Assembly (NCBI RefSeq): GCF_000737705.1
Contig: NZ_JPRH01000004.1
Coordinates: forward strand, 124,001-188,000
Source: Chryseobacterium soli
GTDB taxonomy: Bacteria > Bacteroidota > Bacteroidia > Flavobacteriales > Weeksellaceae
DNA: 64,000 nt
Reading direction: 5' to 3'
Part shown: one piece after another, positions 45,694 through 53,603 of the stretch
How positions within the stretch are numbered: position 1 is the first letter of the stretch
Layout of the letters: each line of letters opens with the position of its first letter
Program-made: the position numbers and the translations under genes
Notes under the pieces: model-generated
Databases searched by the model: none
Told to the model about the DNA's origin: nothing
What the model saw: the letters and a program-made list of their open reading frames with translations, nothing else

Positions 45694-45877
45694 AACCAGT
45701 ATTTTTTTTTGAGAAATAAATATAATATTTTTATTTCTTCTTCCAGCCTCTATTTACAGCTTTCCGATTATTCGTGGTAAACTGTTAATTAAACAACAGT
45801 ACAGAGCTCTGAAGAATGAAATTTATTTTCAATATATTTTATGATTTCATAGTATTTTTTTCAACAAAAGAAAATAA

Positions 45878-45885
45878 TATATTTG
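45878..45885 (+). promoter_or_regulatory. -7 box for the exonuclease VII-like gene
   Basis: TATATTTG matches TAnnTTTG exactly, 60 bases before the ATG at 45946, so the transcript would carry a 5' leader of about 55 bases. A convincing -33 element was not found. Confidence 0.5.
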
Positions 45886-45945
45886 CAGATCACCATTGAA
45901 AATAAATACTTCAAGAAATTTTAAACTCTTGGGTATACCCATCAA

Positions 45946-47376
45946 ATGTCAGATAACGAAATTACTTACCCCATTTATTCGCCGGCTTCAGTCATTGGGC
46001 TTTTCAGCAATGCATTAAAACTGCCTGCAACGGTAAATCTCATTTACCTGAAAGGAAAATATTCTTACGGCGGCGGTAAAGCCTATGGGAATTATTATTA
46101 TGACTACCTGTATTCTGAAGGAGACAACACCAGCATAGGAGTTCGAATATCGTCTTTGATGCGAAGTACAATCATCAATAATGAAATTTACACCTTAAAA
46201 GGATTCATAGAAAAAAGTATAAAAAACTCAAGCATAGAACTTCGTTTTGTTGTTGATGAGATCATCCAGCAGGAAGAAAAAGCAATATCAGAAGAAGAAC
46301 TGCTGCGTTATGAACTGATCCAGAAAAAGCTGGAAAAAGGATCGAAAGATCTGGAAACGGTGATCAGAGATAAAATCCTGAAAAATGAAGAAATAAGAAT
46401 CGCCAATATTTATGGGCATAATGCCATTGTTCAGAAAGATTTTAAAGAAGGTCTGGATGTATCACAGGCTTTTTTTCATATTTCAGAATATACCTGCAAT
46501 ATCACGTCTTCTACTTCTATTCTGTCAAAATTAAGTGAGATCACTGCACTGGATTACGACATTATTGCCTTAGTAAGAGGAGGGGGCGACCGGCAAAGTC
46601 TCGAAGCGTTCAATGATCTGAAACTGTCCGAAACATTTATTGGTCTCAATACCGTTACTATTACCGCTATCGGCCATACGGTTGATGAAACATTATTAGA
46701 TAAGCTTGCCGACAGAAGATTCTATCTACCTCATGATTATGGTGCCGGACTTCATTCCATTATCGAAAAACTTTCCCATGAAAAATCTAATTCCAGAGCT
46801 TTACTTATTGAAGAAGTGAAAAAAGATATGGTAAAGCAGTTTCTGGAACAGGTAACGACCTTGGAAAAGCAGCTGAAGAATAAGAATGACGAATTCACAG
46901 AAGCTCAAAAAGCATTTAAAGAACAGGCTGAAAATCAAAACAAAGCTTTTACAGACCAATTAAAACTCCGTAATGAAGAAGTGGAAAAATTAAAAAAAGA
47001 CCTTTCCGAGAAACACGGGGAACAGCTGAAAATGCTTTCCGAACAGCTGGCAAAAAAGAACGATGAATTCCAGAAATTTCAGGAAGCATCCGCAAAGCAG
47101 GCTCAGGATGTACAGAAAAATTTCCAGGATCAGCAGAAGCTGCGTCAGGAAGAAATGGATAAATATAAAAAGGAAATCGCCTCTCTTCATGAGAAAAATA
47201 TACAGTCTGCCGTGAATGAGAAAACAGCTACTTTAGATGCTAAGCTGGAAACCTATCAAAAGGAAAATACACTGCTTCAGCAAGAGCTGAATACTCATAA
47301 ACCCAATTATACAAAGCAGATTATTTTTATCATTCTGGCTCTTATTGCAGGAATTATTATTGCTAAAATTCTATAA
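45946..47376 (+). CDS. Membrane-anchored coiled-coil protein with exonuclease VII large subunit-like core
   Basis: A 476-residue protein. Residues 150-265 resemble the catalytic core of XseA: YDIIALVRGGGDRQSLEAFN (RGGG at 211-214) and TITAIGHTVDETLLDKLADR (Gly243-His244, Asp247), parallel to RGGGSxEDLxxFN and AIGHExDxTxxDxVADxR. After that the usual TPSAAAE is replaced by LPHDYGAG. Residues 280-450 are a long Lys/Glu/Gln-rich coiled coil and 455-476 form a C-terminal membrane helix. The N-terminus (10-105) may be an OB-like strand domain. No XseB is nearby. So it is not a standard exonuclease VII; nuclease activity at the membrane is only a possibility. Confidence 0.7.
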   Translation: MSDNEITYPIYSPASVIGLFSNALKLPATVNLIYLKGKYSYGGGKAYGNYYYDYLYSEGDNTSIGVRISSLMRSTIINNEIYTLKGFIEKSIKNSSIELRFVVDEIIQQEEKAISEEELLRYELIQKKLEKGSKDLETVIRDKILKNEEIRIANIYGHNAIVQKDFKEGLDVSQAFFHISEYTCNITSSTSILSKLSEITALDYDIIALVRGGGDRQSLEAFNDLKLSETFIGLNTVTITAIGHTVDETLLDKLADRRFYLPHDYGAGLHSIIEKLSHEKSNSRALLIEEVKKDMVKQFLEQVTTLEKQLKNKNDEFTEAQKAFKEQAENQNKAFTDQLKLRNEEVEKLKKDLSEKHGEQLKMLSEQLAKKNDEFQKFQEASAKQAQDVQKNFQDQQKLRQEEMDKYKKEIASLHEKNIQSAVNEKTATLDAKLETYQKENTLLQQELNTHKPNYTKQIIFIILALIAGIIIAKIL

Positions 47377-47455
47377 AAATCAAACATATGTGATTTAATT
47401 TAAAAGAACTATATTTACCAGTAAGCATTATTTCTTTAATTAAAAACTTAAACAT

Positions 47456-47941
47456 ATGTCATTTGTAACAGCAGAAGGAGCTAGAAAAGCTCAGTTATCC
47501 AAATCTGAAAGGCTACCGATTGCGAATGCAATGTTATCAGGTGCAGAAAATATTTCAAAATACAACAGTGGAGTATGCCACGATGTGGTAGGATACGCAT
47601 TATACATGCTCGGTTCCGGAATAGCTCCCGATGATTTGGTTGAATTATACGGGCAAAAGTGGCTGAATAAATTCAATTACTCCGGAGGGCAAAAATGGAA
47701 TGGATATTCTGTTATTCCAAAAGGAAAAGCGATAGGCTTTTATAGGCTTATTGATAAAACCTGGTTTCATTCAGCGATAAGTACGGGAAACGGAAATGAA
47801 ATCCGTTCAGTAAATGGATTGGCATTGGGAACCGCATGGTCTGTACCTGTAGATTTAAAATGGGTATTGGGAAAAATAAATCCGGATGGAACATTCAATT
47901 ATGACGGAACCAAAATAGAGGTGTACATCTCTTCTTTATAA
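47456..47941 (+). CDS. Small Cys/His hydrolase-like protein of unknown function
   Basis: A 161-residue soluble protein without signal peptide. Conserved-looking Cys41 in YNSGVCHDVVGYALYML and His105 in DKTWFHSAISTGNGNEIRSV are spaced as in NlpC/P60 or LRAT-like cysteine hydrolases, where Cys starts a helix and His starts a strand. No export signal is present, so it would act in the cytoplasm or leave through a dedicated system. It follows the exonuclease VII-like gene by 79 bases on the same strand and ends at a terminator. The exact family is unrecognised. Confidence 0.6.
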   Translation: MSFVTAEGARKAQLSKSERLPIANAMLSGAENISKYNSGVCHDVVGYALYMLGSGIAPDDLVELYGQKWLNKFNYSGGQKWNGYSVIPKGKAIGFYRLIDKTWFHSAISTGNGNEIRSVNGLALGTAWSVPVDLKWVLGKINPDGTFNYDGTKIEVYISSL

Positions 47942-47968
47942 GAACTAATTTCCATTACTTACAAAAGA

Positions 47969-47999
47969 AAAGCCGTTTCAATCAGTAATAAACGGCTTT
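47969..47999. terminator. Bidirectional terminator
   Basis: AAAGCCGTTT (47969-47978) pairs exactly with AAACGGCTTT (47990-47999), loop 11 bases. It lies between the convergent genes at 47456 and 48022. Confidence 0.8.
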
Positions 48000-48021
48000 A
48001 TATATTTATATATTATAAGGA

Positions 48022-48702
48022 TTAAAAATCCTCTGGAAAAATCCCTGAAGCATATTGCCATATTTCAAGAATGTCTTCTAAAGGAATCTCATACGGATCA
48101 TAAAATGAATTGTCCGCAGCTACAGTAATCGAATATTCTTTTTTCCCTTTGAATCTTTTATAAGTAATACCATCGTTGGAAGTCACAAAAACATAGGTTT
48201 TCCCTTCTTTAAGCTCACTGATGCTTTCAATATATTTTCCGATAATAAAAGAGCCGTCTTTAAATGGCGGCATCGAATCTCCATCAGCAGGAAACGCCCT
48301 GAATTTCCCATTTTTAAGAAACGGAAAAGAAATTCTCTGCAACCCTTCAATGTATCCGGGATCACTGTACCCCGCCAAATATCCCATGGATGCTTTCTGG
48401 GAAACAATCTCAATGCTTTCATTTCCTGCCTGGTCTACTACAATCGGCAATACAATCCTGTTATCCGGAAGTTTCAGCATGTCTTCCAAAGGATATTTTG
48501 TAATGTCTACAGACAGTAAAAGATCAATACTGACATGAAAAAATTTGGACATTTTAATCAGTACGTCGATTGGGGGCCGGGATCTTCCGTTTTCATAGGA
48601 AATATATCGTGATCGGGTAATTTGTAAATGTTCGGCTATTTCACGTTGAGTTTTCCCCTGTTTACCTCTCAAAAGCCTTATATTATCTGAAAAAATTGAC
48701 AT
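48022..48702 (-). CDS. XRE helix-turn-helix repressor with S24 (LexA-like) peptidase domain
   Basis: A 226-residue repressor. The N-terminal helix-turn-helix (about 5-62) reads NIRLLRGKQGKTQREIAEHL then QITRSRYISYENGRSRP. The C-terminal half is an S24 domain with the catalytic Ser143 in ADGDSMPPFKDG and Lys182 in GITYKRFKGK; Ala110-Gly111 in SMGYLAGYSDP is a plausible self-cleavage site. This matches the CI/LexA-type repressors released by DNA damage. Such genes are often prophage-related, but no other phage gene is seen here. It is divergent from the bacteriocin-like gene. Confidence 0.9.
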   Translation of the reverse strand: MSIFSDNIRLLRGKQGKTQREIAEHLQITRSRYISYENGRSRPPIDVLIKMSKFFHVSIDLLLSVDITKYPLEDMLKLPDNRIVLPIVVDQAGNESIEIVSQKASMGYLAGYSDPGYIEGLQRISFPFLKNGKFRAFPADGDSMPPFKDGSFIIGKYIESISELKEGKTYVFVTSNDGITYKRFKGKKEYSITVAADNSFYDPYEIPLEDILEIWQYASGIFPEDF

Positions 48703-48761
48703 TGTTAAAAATTAGAACGGTAAAAATACAAATACTTTAAAGATAACGCCAACTTTAGAGC

Positions 48762-48902
48762 TTATAAACTGATGCCTGGAAGCTGATAAAACCCCATAGA
48801 TTCAGTAAATTTTGAAATCCTCTGCTTTTTATCTTCTAAAAAATTATCAAAGCTGGGAAAACCATTCTTTTTGAAATTCTCATTTAATAGTAAGAAAATC
48901 AA
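48762..48902 (-). pseudogene. Possible gene remnant or small ORF upstream of the S24 repressor gene
   Basis: In the 362-base gap between the repressor and the bacteriocin-like gene, a frame of 46 codons opens at a TTG and ends with TAA at 48762-48764. It encodes NENFKKNGFPSFDNFLEDKK and then QRISKFTESMGFYQLPGISL, which looks protein-like in composition. There is no ATG and no recognised family. It may be the end of a lost gene. The rest of the gap (48903-49064) is extremely AT-rich and holds only the leader of the next gene. Confidence 0.3.
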
Positions 48903-49064
48903 TCAAATAACCGAAATAATTCACATAATGACATATTCATTAAATTGCGTTTATATTAATGAAATATTAAATTATAAAAATATTTTATTATTTTTTTCGA
49001 AAACATATTGATGTATTGTTATTATTCATATCTTAGTGATGTAATAATCATACAAATTTATATC

Positions 49065-49349
49065 ATGAAAAATTTAAAAAAACTAAACAGAAACGAGATG
49101 AAAGCTATCTCTGGAAACGGATTATTTGATAATATCGGTGGCGTAGTAGGCGGCCTTGGTGGTGCTATCGGCGGTGCAATAGGAGGTGTAGGAGGAGTAA
49201 TCGGCGGTGCTATTGGCGGCATTGGTGGAGTAGTTGGCGGTGTAGTAGGAGGCCTAGGTGGTGTTGTAAGTGGTACTCTATGTAACGTACAGTGCGTTAT
49301 CAATGGAGTAGTACACATCCAGGTTCTTTCATGTGGATCCACTTGTTAA
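49065..49349 (+). CDS. Bacteriocin-like glycine-zipper peptide with leader
   Basis: A 94-residue precursor. The ATG at 49065 gives MKNLKKLNRNEMKAISGNG, the leader type of Chryseobacterium bacteriocin-like proteins (LKKLxRxEMKxIxG). The core (residues 24-68) consists of GG pairs separated by one or two small hydrophobic residues, for example IGGVVGGLGGAIGG and AIGGIGGVVGGVVGG. This is a long glycine zipper expected to insert in membranes. The end holds two CX3C motifs, Cys73/Cys77 and Cys90/Cys94, 12 residues apart, with Cys94 terminal. Gly codons vary (GGT, GGC, GGA) while the protein pattern stays regular. No transporter or immunity gene is adjacent. Secreted toxin or signal is inferred. Confidence 0.75.
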   Translation: MKNLKKLNRNEMKAISGNGLFDNIGGVVGGLGGAIGGAIGGVGGVIGGAIGGIGGVVGGVVGGLGGVVSGTLCNVQCVINGVVHIQVLSCGSTC

Positions 49350-49374
49350 GATTAGTAATGAATTTATAAGGTAT

Positions 49375-49400
49375 ACCGCTCTGAAAAGAGCGGTTTTTTT
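49375..49400 (+). terminator. Rho-independent terminator after the bacteriocin-like gene
   Basis: ACCGCTCT (49375-49382), loop GAAA, AGAGCGGT (49387-49394), then seven or more T residues. The gene therefore forms a single-gene transcript. Confidence 0.92.
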
Positions 49401-49449
49401 TATGGGTTATTCCAATTTACAAATAAACATTTTTTTCAATTATAACCAT

Positions 49450-49475
49450 AAAAAACTCCTGCAAAAATGCAGGAG
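49450..49475 (-). terminator. Rho-independent terminator of the SnoaL-like gene
   Basis: CTCCTGCA (49456-49463) pairs with TGCAGGAG (49468-49475); on the minus strand it is followed by a T-run corresponding to the A residues at 49450-49454. Confidence 0.8.
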
Positions 49476-49523
49476 GTAAAATTTAAAATATAACTAATTA
49501 TTGATCTGCAGAGAGATTTTGAC

Positions 49524-49964
49524 TTACTGATTAAGTAATCTGGTTTCAATAATCACAAAATAACCAACCCGGTCTTTTATTAGCCATTTTCCGTTTTGAA
49601 CCACATAATAATCTTCATATTTTACATTATAATCAGTCAGAATATCTTTTCCATTAACTTCTCTTATCATTTTAATTTGAGTAAAAGATATTCCTGTAGC
49701 ACTGTCACTCCCGATTTTTACAGTGTGCTGACCATTTAAAGTGAAATAGGTTTTTACTTCAGAAGCATGTCCATTGAAACTTATTTCCATATTTTCTTTT
49801 CCCGAAACATCGGCCACCAAAGCTCCGCCCATATAAACTTTGTAAGTAACATCTGCTGTAAAAAGATCCATTACCTCAGAGATTTTTTTTTCATCTCCTA
49901 GATAAGCATAATCATCAATTAAATTTCTTAAATCTTCTTTTGTTTTTAAAATTTCTAGTGTCAT
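49524..49964 (-). CDS. SnoaL-like/NTF2-fold protein
   Basis: A 146-residue protein of the nuclear transport factor 2 fold: a first helix DLRNLIDDYAYLGDEKKISE with VMDLFTADVTYKVYMGGALV, then HTVKIGSDSATGISFTQIKM and strands ending with NGKWLIKDRVGYFVIIETR. The pattern YxxLxDxxxxxxxxxLFxxDVxY is typical of SnoaL-like polyketide cyclase/hydrolase relatives with unknown substrates. It is divergent from an HxlR regulator and shares its operator region, so it is the probable target of that regulator. Confidence 0.85.
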   Translation of the reverse strand: MTLEILKTKEDLRNLIDDYAYLGDEKKISEVMDLFTADVTYKVYMGGALVADVSGKENMEISFNGHASEVKTYFTLNGQHTVKIGSDSATGISFTQIKMIREVNGKDILTDYNVKYEDYYVVQNGKWLIKDRVGYFVIIETRLLNQ

Positions 49965-50002
49965 AATGAATTGTTTTTATTTTCTTGCTAACAAAATTAT
50001 AC

Positions 50003-50010
50003 TATATTTG
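50003..50010 (+). promoter_or_regulatory. -7 box for the HxlR gene
   Basis: TATATTTG matches TAnnTTTG. The operator-like dyad at 50022-50050 lies just downstream, where a bound regulator would block the start of transcription. Confidence 0.5.
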
Positions 50011-50021
50011 CTTACAATTTA

Positions 50022-50050
50022 TTAGTTGTTACCTAAAGGTTATTAACTAA
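50022..50050. promoter_or_regulatory. Candidate HxlR operator (second copy)
   Basis: The site begins TTAGTTGTTACCTAAAGGTT and ends ATTAACTAA. The arms TTAGTT and AACTAA and the inner ACCT/AGGT are symmetric. The core TAGTTGTTACCTAnnGGT is identical to the site before the HxlR gene at 15844, more than 34 kb away. Confidence 0.65.
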
Positions 50051-50068
50051 TTATTTAATAACTGCCAC

Positions 50069-50461
50069 ATGGAAAGAAATAATTTAATTGAAGTTAATAA
50101 AGAATTTACCGATGAATGTCATACGGTTTTAGACGCTGTTAGTGATGCATTGTATGCAATTGGCGGTAAGTGGAAACTGATGATTATCATTGCTATGGCT
50201 CGGGGAAACAACCGGTTCGGAGAACTTCAAAAAAATGTAAAAGGCATTTCTGCTAGAGTTTTATCAAGCGAATTAAAAGAACTAGAACTTAATGGTTTTA
50301 TTATTAAAAAAGTTTCTGTTGGATATCCGGTGATGATTGAATACCAATTATTACCATACAGTCATACTTTAGAAGAACTTGTAGGAGCAATGACAAGATG
50401 GGGAATTCAGCACAGAGCAAAAATAAAAAGTGAAATGTCTGCAGACAGCCGACCATCATAA
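50069..50461 (+). CDS. HxlR family transcriptional regulator
   Basis: A 130-residue HxlR regulator: DALYAIGGKWKLMIIIAMAR, NNRFGELQKNVKGISARVLS, SELKELELNGFIIKK and IEYQLLPYSHTLEELV. One cysteine near residue 17 (DECHTVLDAV) could be the sensing residue, as in HypR-like members, but this is speculative. It is divergent from the SnoaL-like gene. The operator resembles that of the other HxlR gene here, so the two regulators may cross-talk. Confidence 0.92.
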   Translation: MERNNLIEVNKEFTDECHTVLDAVSDALYAIGGKWKLMIIIAMARGNNRFGELQKNVKGISARVLSSELKELELNGFIIKKVSVGYPVMIEYQLLPYSHTLEELVGAMTRWGIQHRAKIKSEMSADSRPS

Positions 50462-50688
50462 AATCAAAGATTATTAAGAGGTTTTCTTCTAGAAATGCAT
50501 CTTAATAGTTTTATAAGCCGATTCTAAATTTTGATGTAAAATACTAACAATTAATTCTTTTTCAATTATGATAACATGTTCAATTTAACATAATATAAAT
50601 TATAGGATAAAATATATTCTAAAGATTATCTACTTATCTTACCTAATGACAGCTTTTATAATCTTGTAAGCTTAAAAAATATTTTTCT

Positions 50689-50696
50689 TATATTTG
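50689..50696 (+). promoter_or_regulatory. Promoter of the leader peptide/EamA transcript
   Basis: TATATTTG (50689-50696) with TTG at 50664-50666, spacer 22 bases, matches the Bacteroidota promoter. Transcription would start near 50702, about 12 bases before the ATG of the 12-codon leader. Confidence 0.6.
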
Positions 50697-50713
50697 AGCT
50701 AGAACAAATAAAT

Positions 50714-50752
50714 ATGAACCGCGCGAACTGTCTGCCTCCTCCGGCACCTTAA
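50714..50752 (+). CDS. 12-residue polyproline leader peptide
   Basis: ATG at 50714 opens MNRANCLPPPAP followed by TAA. The codons are GC-rich (CGC GCG, CCT CCT CCG GCA) in a stretch of very AT-rich DNA, which points to selection on the peptide. Three consecutive prolines are a known ribosome-stalling signal relieved by elongation factor P. It lies directly behind a good promoter and 116 bases before an EamA transporter, with a large hairpin in between. A regulatory leader is the natural reading. Too short for normal gene finders. Confidence 0.5.
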   Translation: MNRANCLPPPAP

Positions 50753-50768
50753 TATTTTCAAATTGCTT

Positions 50769-50820
50769 TGAAGTATACTTATGTTGTTAATTTATTAACC
50801 ACTCATATTGTTATACTTCA
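50769..50820 (+). promoter_or_regulatory. Nested hairpin between leader peptide and EamA gene
   Basis: Outer arms TGAAGTATA (50769-50777) and TATACTTCA (50812-50820) are exact complements. Inside lies a second stem, GTTAA (50786-50790) and TTAAC (50795-50799), with a four-base loop. There is no T-run, so control of translation or RNA stability fits better than termination. Confidence 0.5.
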
Positions 50821-50868
50821 GATTCTGATAAAAAAATATTAATTCAAAATCTTTACAGTTCATTCTCA

Positions 50869-51735
50869 ATGAAAAAATCATATTTATTATTACATCTAGC
50901 CGTGATACTGGCCGGCTTCACAGGCATATTCGGAAAACTAATCACTCTTAATGAAGGATTGCTGGTCTGGTATAGACTCTTATTTTCCTCAATCATATTA
51001 TTTGTTATTCTAAAACTGCTGAGAATCCCCTATAACGTCTCCAGACAGGAAAAGATCCGTATAATGAAAGCTGGGCTGCTTATCACGATGCACTGGCTTT
51101 TTTTCTATGCCAGTATCAAATATTCCAATATTTCGATTGGTGTAGTCTGCTATTGTCTTACCAGTTTTTTTACTGCTGTATTCAAACCTTTAATCGACAG
51201 TGAGAAGTTTAAGATCTCAGAGCTCCTTCTTAGTACATTAACTTTATTGGGGATCAGTCTGATCTTTCATTTCGATGCCTCTTACCAGCTGGGAATTATT
51301 TTAGGGATTATATCTTCTGCTTTAGGAGCTCTTTACACGATCTACAATAATCGTCTGGTCAGGCATTTTGATACTAAGGTGATTAACTTCTACCAAATGA
51401 TTAGCGGAACCTTATGTCTAGGAGCATTTTTGCCCGTTTACCTTGTTTTTTTTCCGTCTGATAGCATAATACCTGACTTAAAAGATGCAGCATATTTGGG
51501 CCTTTTAGCACTTTTTTGTACTGTAGGCTTATATGTGGCTTTTGCGGAAGTTTTGAAAAAAATTCCGGCATTTACCGTTAACTTAACTTTTAATCTGGAG
51601 CCTGTTTATGCAATCATTATGGCATTTTTATTCTTTAATGAAAGCAAAGAAGTTAATGGTGCATTTTACATAGGACTCTCATTTATAATTATTTCCGTTA
51701 TCTTACAAACCTTTATTTCAATAAGGAAAATCTAA
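50869..51735 (+). CDS. EamA/DMT family transporter
   Basis: A 288-residue protein with ten hydrophobic helices in two EamA repeats. AVILAGFTGIFGKLITLNEG and LLVWYRLLFSSIILF begin the first repeat; LTFNLEPVYAIIMAFLFFNE is the usual end of the second. It belongs to the drug/metabolite superfamily, which exports amino acids or related small molecules, as RhtA and YdcZ relatives do. The substrate is not readable. Upstream lies a polyproline leader peptide and a hairpin, suggesting translation-linked control. Confidence 0.92.
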   Translation: MKKSYLLLHLAVILAGFTGIFGKLITLNEGLLVWYRLLFSSIILFVILKLLRIPYNVSRQEKIRIMKAGLLITMHWLFFYASIKYSNISIGVVCYCLTSFFTAVFKPLIDSEKFKISELLLSTLTLLGISLIFHFDASYQLGIILGIISSALGALYTIYNNRLVRHFDTKVINFYQMISGTLCLGAFLPVYLVFFPSDSIIPDLKDAAYLGLLALFCTVGLYVAFAEVLKKIPAFTVNLTFNLEPVYAIIMAFLFFNESKEVNGAFYIGLSFIIISVILQTFISIRKI

Positions 51736-51744
51736 CTGTTACAC

Positions 51745-51773
51745 AGCCCTCATTATGATATATGAGGGCTTTA
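51745..51773 (+). terminator. Rho-independent terminator after the EamA gene
   Basis: AGCCCTCAT (51745-51753) pairs with ATGAGGGCT (51762-51770), eight-base loop, then TTTATA. The rest of the spacer up to 51924 has two copies of ATCTGTGG but no gene. Confidence 0.75.
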
Positions 51774-51924
51774 TATTATGTTAAATTGTAGCAGTATTAC
51801 TTTACGTCATCAGCTTCTGCTTCCAAATAGTAAATTATTTCAGCTTTGTCTTTTTTCAGATTTTAAATAATTTAATCCAACATAATCATCTGTGGAATTT
51901 GTATAATCTGTGGTAAAATATTTC

Positions 51925-52956
51925 TTAATGATAATATTTTTTCTTCAACCATAAGCTTAGCCTTACCAAAAGTATCAATACCGGAACTTCTATCAAAGGA
52001 CCAATAACTCCTACAAATGCCTGAGGTGAATTAATCCCGAATACCCCTATTGCAACAGCAATTGCTAATTCAAAATTATTTCCAGTAGCAGTAAATGCAA
52101 TAGATACATTTTTGTCGTAAGGAACTTGTAAAGACCTATTGATAAAAAAACTCACCAAAAACATCACAATAAAATAAATGACTAACGGTATTGCTACTTG
52201 TATAACATCCATCGGTAATTCTATTATTTTGTCACCCTTCAGGCTAAACATCAAAATAATGGTAAATAATAATGCATATAAAGTAACCGGGGATATTTTT
52301 GGGATAAATTTTGTGTTGTACCATTCTGTTCCTTTTGATTTTACGAGAAAATAGCGGCTTAAGAAACCAGCAAGAAAAGGAATTCCCAGATAGATCAATA
52401 CACTTTCTGTGACATCTTTCATCGATACCGTAACATTGAAATTGGCAATTCCCAATTGCCGTGGCAATACATTAATAAATATCCAGACAAAAAAACTGTA
52501 CGTAAATACCTGAAAAATACTATTTAAAGCAACCAATAAAGCGGCATATTCCCTACTCCCTTTTGCGAGGTCATTCCAGACAATTACCATGGCAATGCAT
52601 CTTGCAAGACCAATGAGGATCAAACCGATCATATAATCAGGTTCATTTTTCAGAAATAATAATGCCAGTATAAACATGAGAACAGGACCAATAATCCAAT
52701 TCAGGATCAGTGAAATGCTGATTACTTTTTTGTCTTTAAATGCTATGGGAAGTAATGAATAATCAACCTTTGCCAGTGGCGGATACATCATCACTATTAA
52801 TCCTATGGCCAGCGGAATATTGGTAGTCCCTACTGATAAGGCATTAATGACTTTTGAAATGTCAGGAAATACATATCCTAATCCTATCCCCACAGCCATG
52901 GCAAGAAATATCCACAAAGTAAGATATCGATCTAAAAATTTCAATTTTGGCTCCAT
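51925..52956 (-). CDS. acr3: ACR3-type arsenite efflux transporter
   Basis: A 343-residue protein with ten membrane helices. [20 protein letters not shown] contains the essential cysteine and the family's hallmark; [20 protein letters not shown] and [19 protein letters not shown] form the other conserved helices. This is the ACR3(1)-type pump that expels arsenite (and sometimes antimonite). Its ATG overlaps the stop of the phosphatase/arsenate reductase gene by one base (TAATG), so both are coupled. It is the last gene of the arsenic operon. Confidence 0.95.
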   Translation of the reverse strand: MEPKLKFLDRYLTLWIFLAMAVGIGLGYVFPDISKVINALSVGTTNIPLAIGLIVMMYPPLAKVDYSLLPIAFKDKKVISISLILNWIIGPVLMFILALLFLKNEPDYMIGLILIGLARCIAMVIVWNDLAKGSREYAALLVALNSIFQVFTYSFFVWIFINVLPRQLGIANFNVTVSMKDVTESVLIYLGIPFLAGFLSRYFLVKSKGTEWYNTKFIPKISPVTLYALLFTIILMFSLKGDKIIELPMDVIQVAIPLVIYFIVMFLVSFFINRSLQVPYDKNVSIAFTATGNNFELAIAVAIGVFGINSPQAFVGVIGPLIEVPVLILLVRLSLWLKKKYYH

Positions 52957-53570
52957 TATTTGGTGTTAATCTGTGAAAAAACATATCTTATTTCTGCACC
53001 TATCTGCAGACTTGTCTCTTGGTATACTTGATCCTGTTCAATGGTACCATCAGAGATTTTCGGGTCTTCAAAAGGAAGGGAAATTCGAAGATCAGCACCG
53101 GCAATAAACGGGCATCCGCTATCAGCTTCCGAACAGGTCATTACTGCTATAAATCCGTTTGCGGGATTGAACTCATCGTCATACTTTTTAGAAAAAGCGA
53201 TTACAGGATGTGAGTTTTTATTATACTTAATAGCATACATAGGATTCTCGGTATCGGCTATTTTCTGAATTCTAAATCCCTGTTCAGAAAGCGTTTCTAT
53301 AACTTTAGGATACACAGCTGTACCTTCTGTACCTCCTGAATAACAGGCAATTTCACGAATGTTATAATAAAAACTCATCGCTTGTGCCCAAACCTGTGTC
53401 AGATGGCTTCTTCTGGAATTATGGGTACATATGAAATTAAGATGGACCGCTTTTCCGATTTGGATTCGTTCCCGAATGCTATCTGCTAAAGGGCGCAGCA
53501 TTGATTTTCTTTCTGCACTTATTTCATAATTCTTTAAGGATTCTATTGTTTGTAATAGTTTCAAATTCAT
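52956..53570 (-). CDS. arsC: Low-molecular-weight phosphatase-like arsenate reductase
   Basis: A 204-residue protein of the LMW protein tyrosine phosphatase fold. The P-loop CX5R is Cys48-Arg54 in [40 protein letters not shown] and [13 protein letters not shown] resemble the catalytic Asp loop and the cysteine relay of thioredoxin-coupled arsenate reductases. It would reduce arsenate to arsenite for the ACR3 pump. The N-terminal 40 residues are an extra helix. It is overlapped by acr3 and preceded by the DUF6428 gene with 33 bases between. Confidence 0.88.
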   Translation of the reverse strand: MNLKLLQTIESLKNYEISAERKSMLRPLADSIRERIQIGKAVHLNFICTHNSRRSHLTQVWAQAMSFYYNIREIACYSGGTEGTAVYPKVIETLSEQGFRIQKIADTENPMYAIKYNKNSHPVIAFSKKYDDEFNPANGFIAVMTCSEADSGCPFIAGADLRISLPFEDPKISDGTIEQDQVYQETSLQIGAEIRYVFSQINTK

Positions 53571-53603
53571 AGGCTTTATATATTAGGCATGACAATCGAT
53601 TGG

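Noticed and set aside
49058..49342. Pro/Thr-rich open frame on the minus strand opposite the glycine-zipper gene
   Set aside because: It is the antisense image of the GG repeats (GGN codons read backwards as proline and threonine codons) and has no promoter or family resemblance.
48022..49349. Prophage or integrated element suggested by the S24 repressor
   Set aside because: No integrase, structural phage gene, attachment repeat or tRNA is seen nearby; the repressor alone is not enough.
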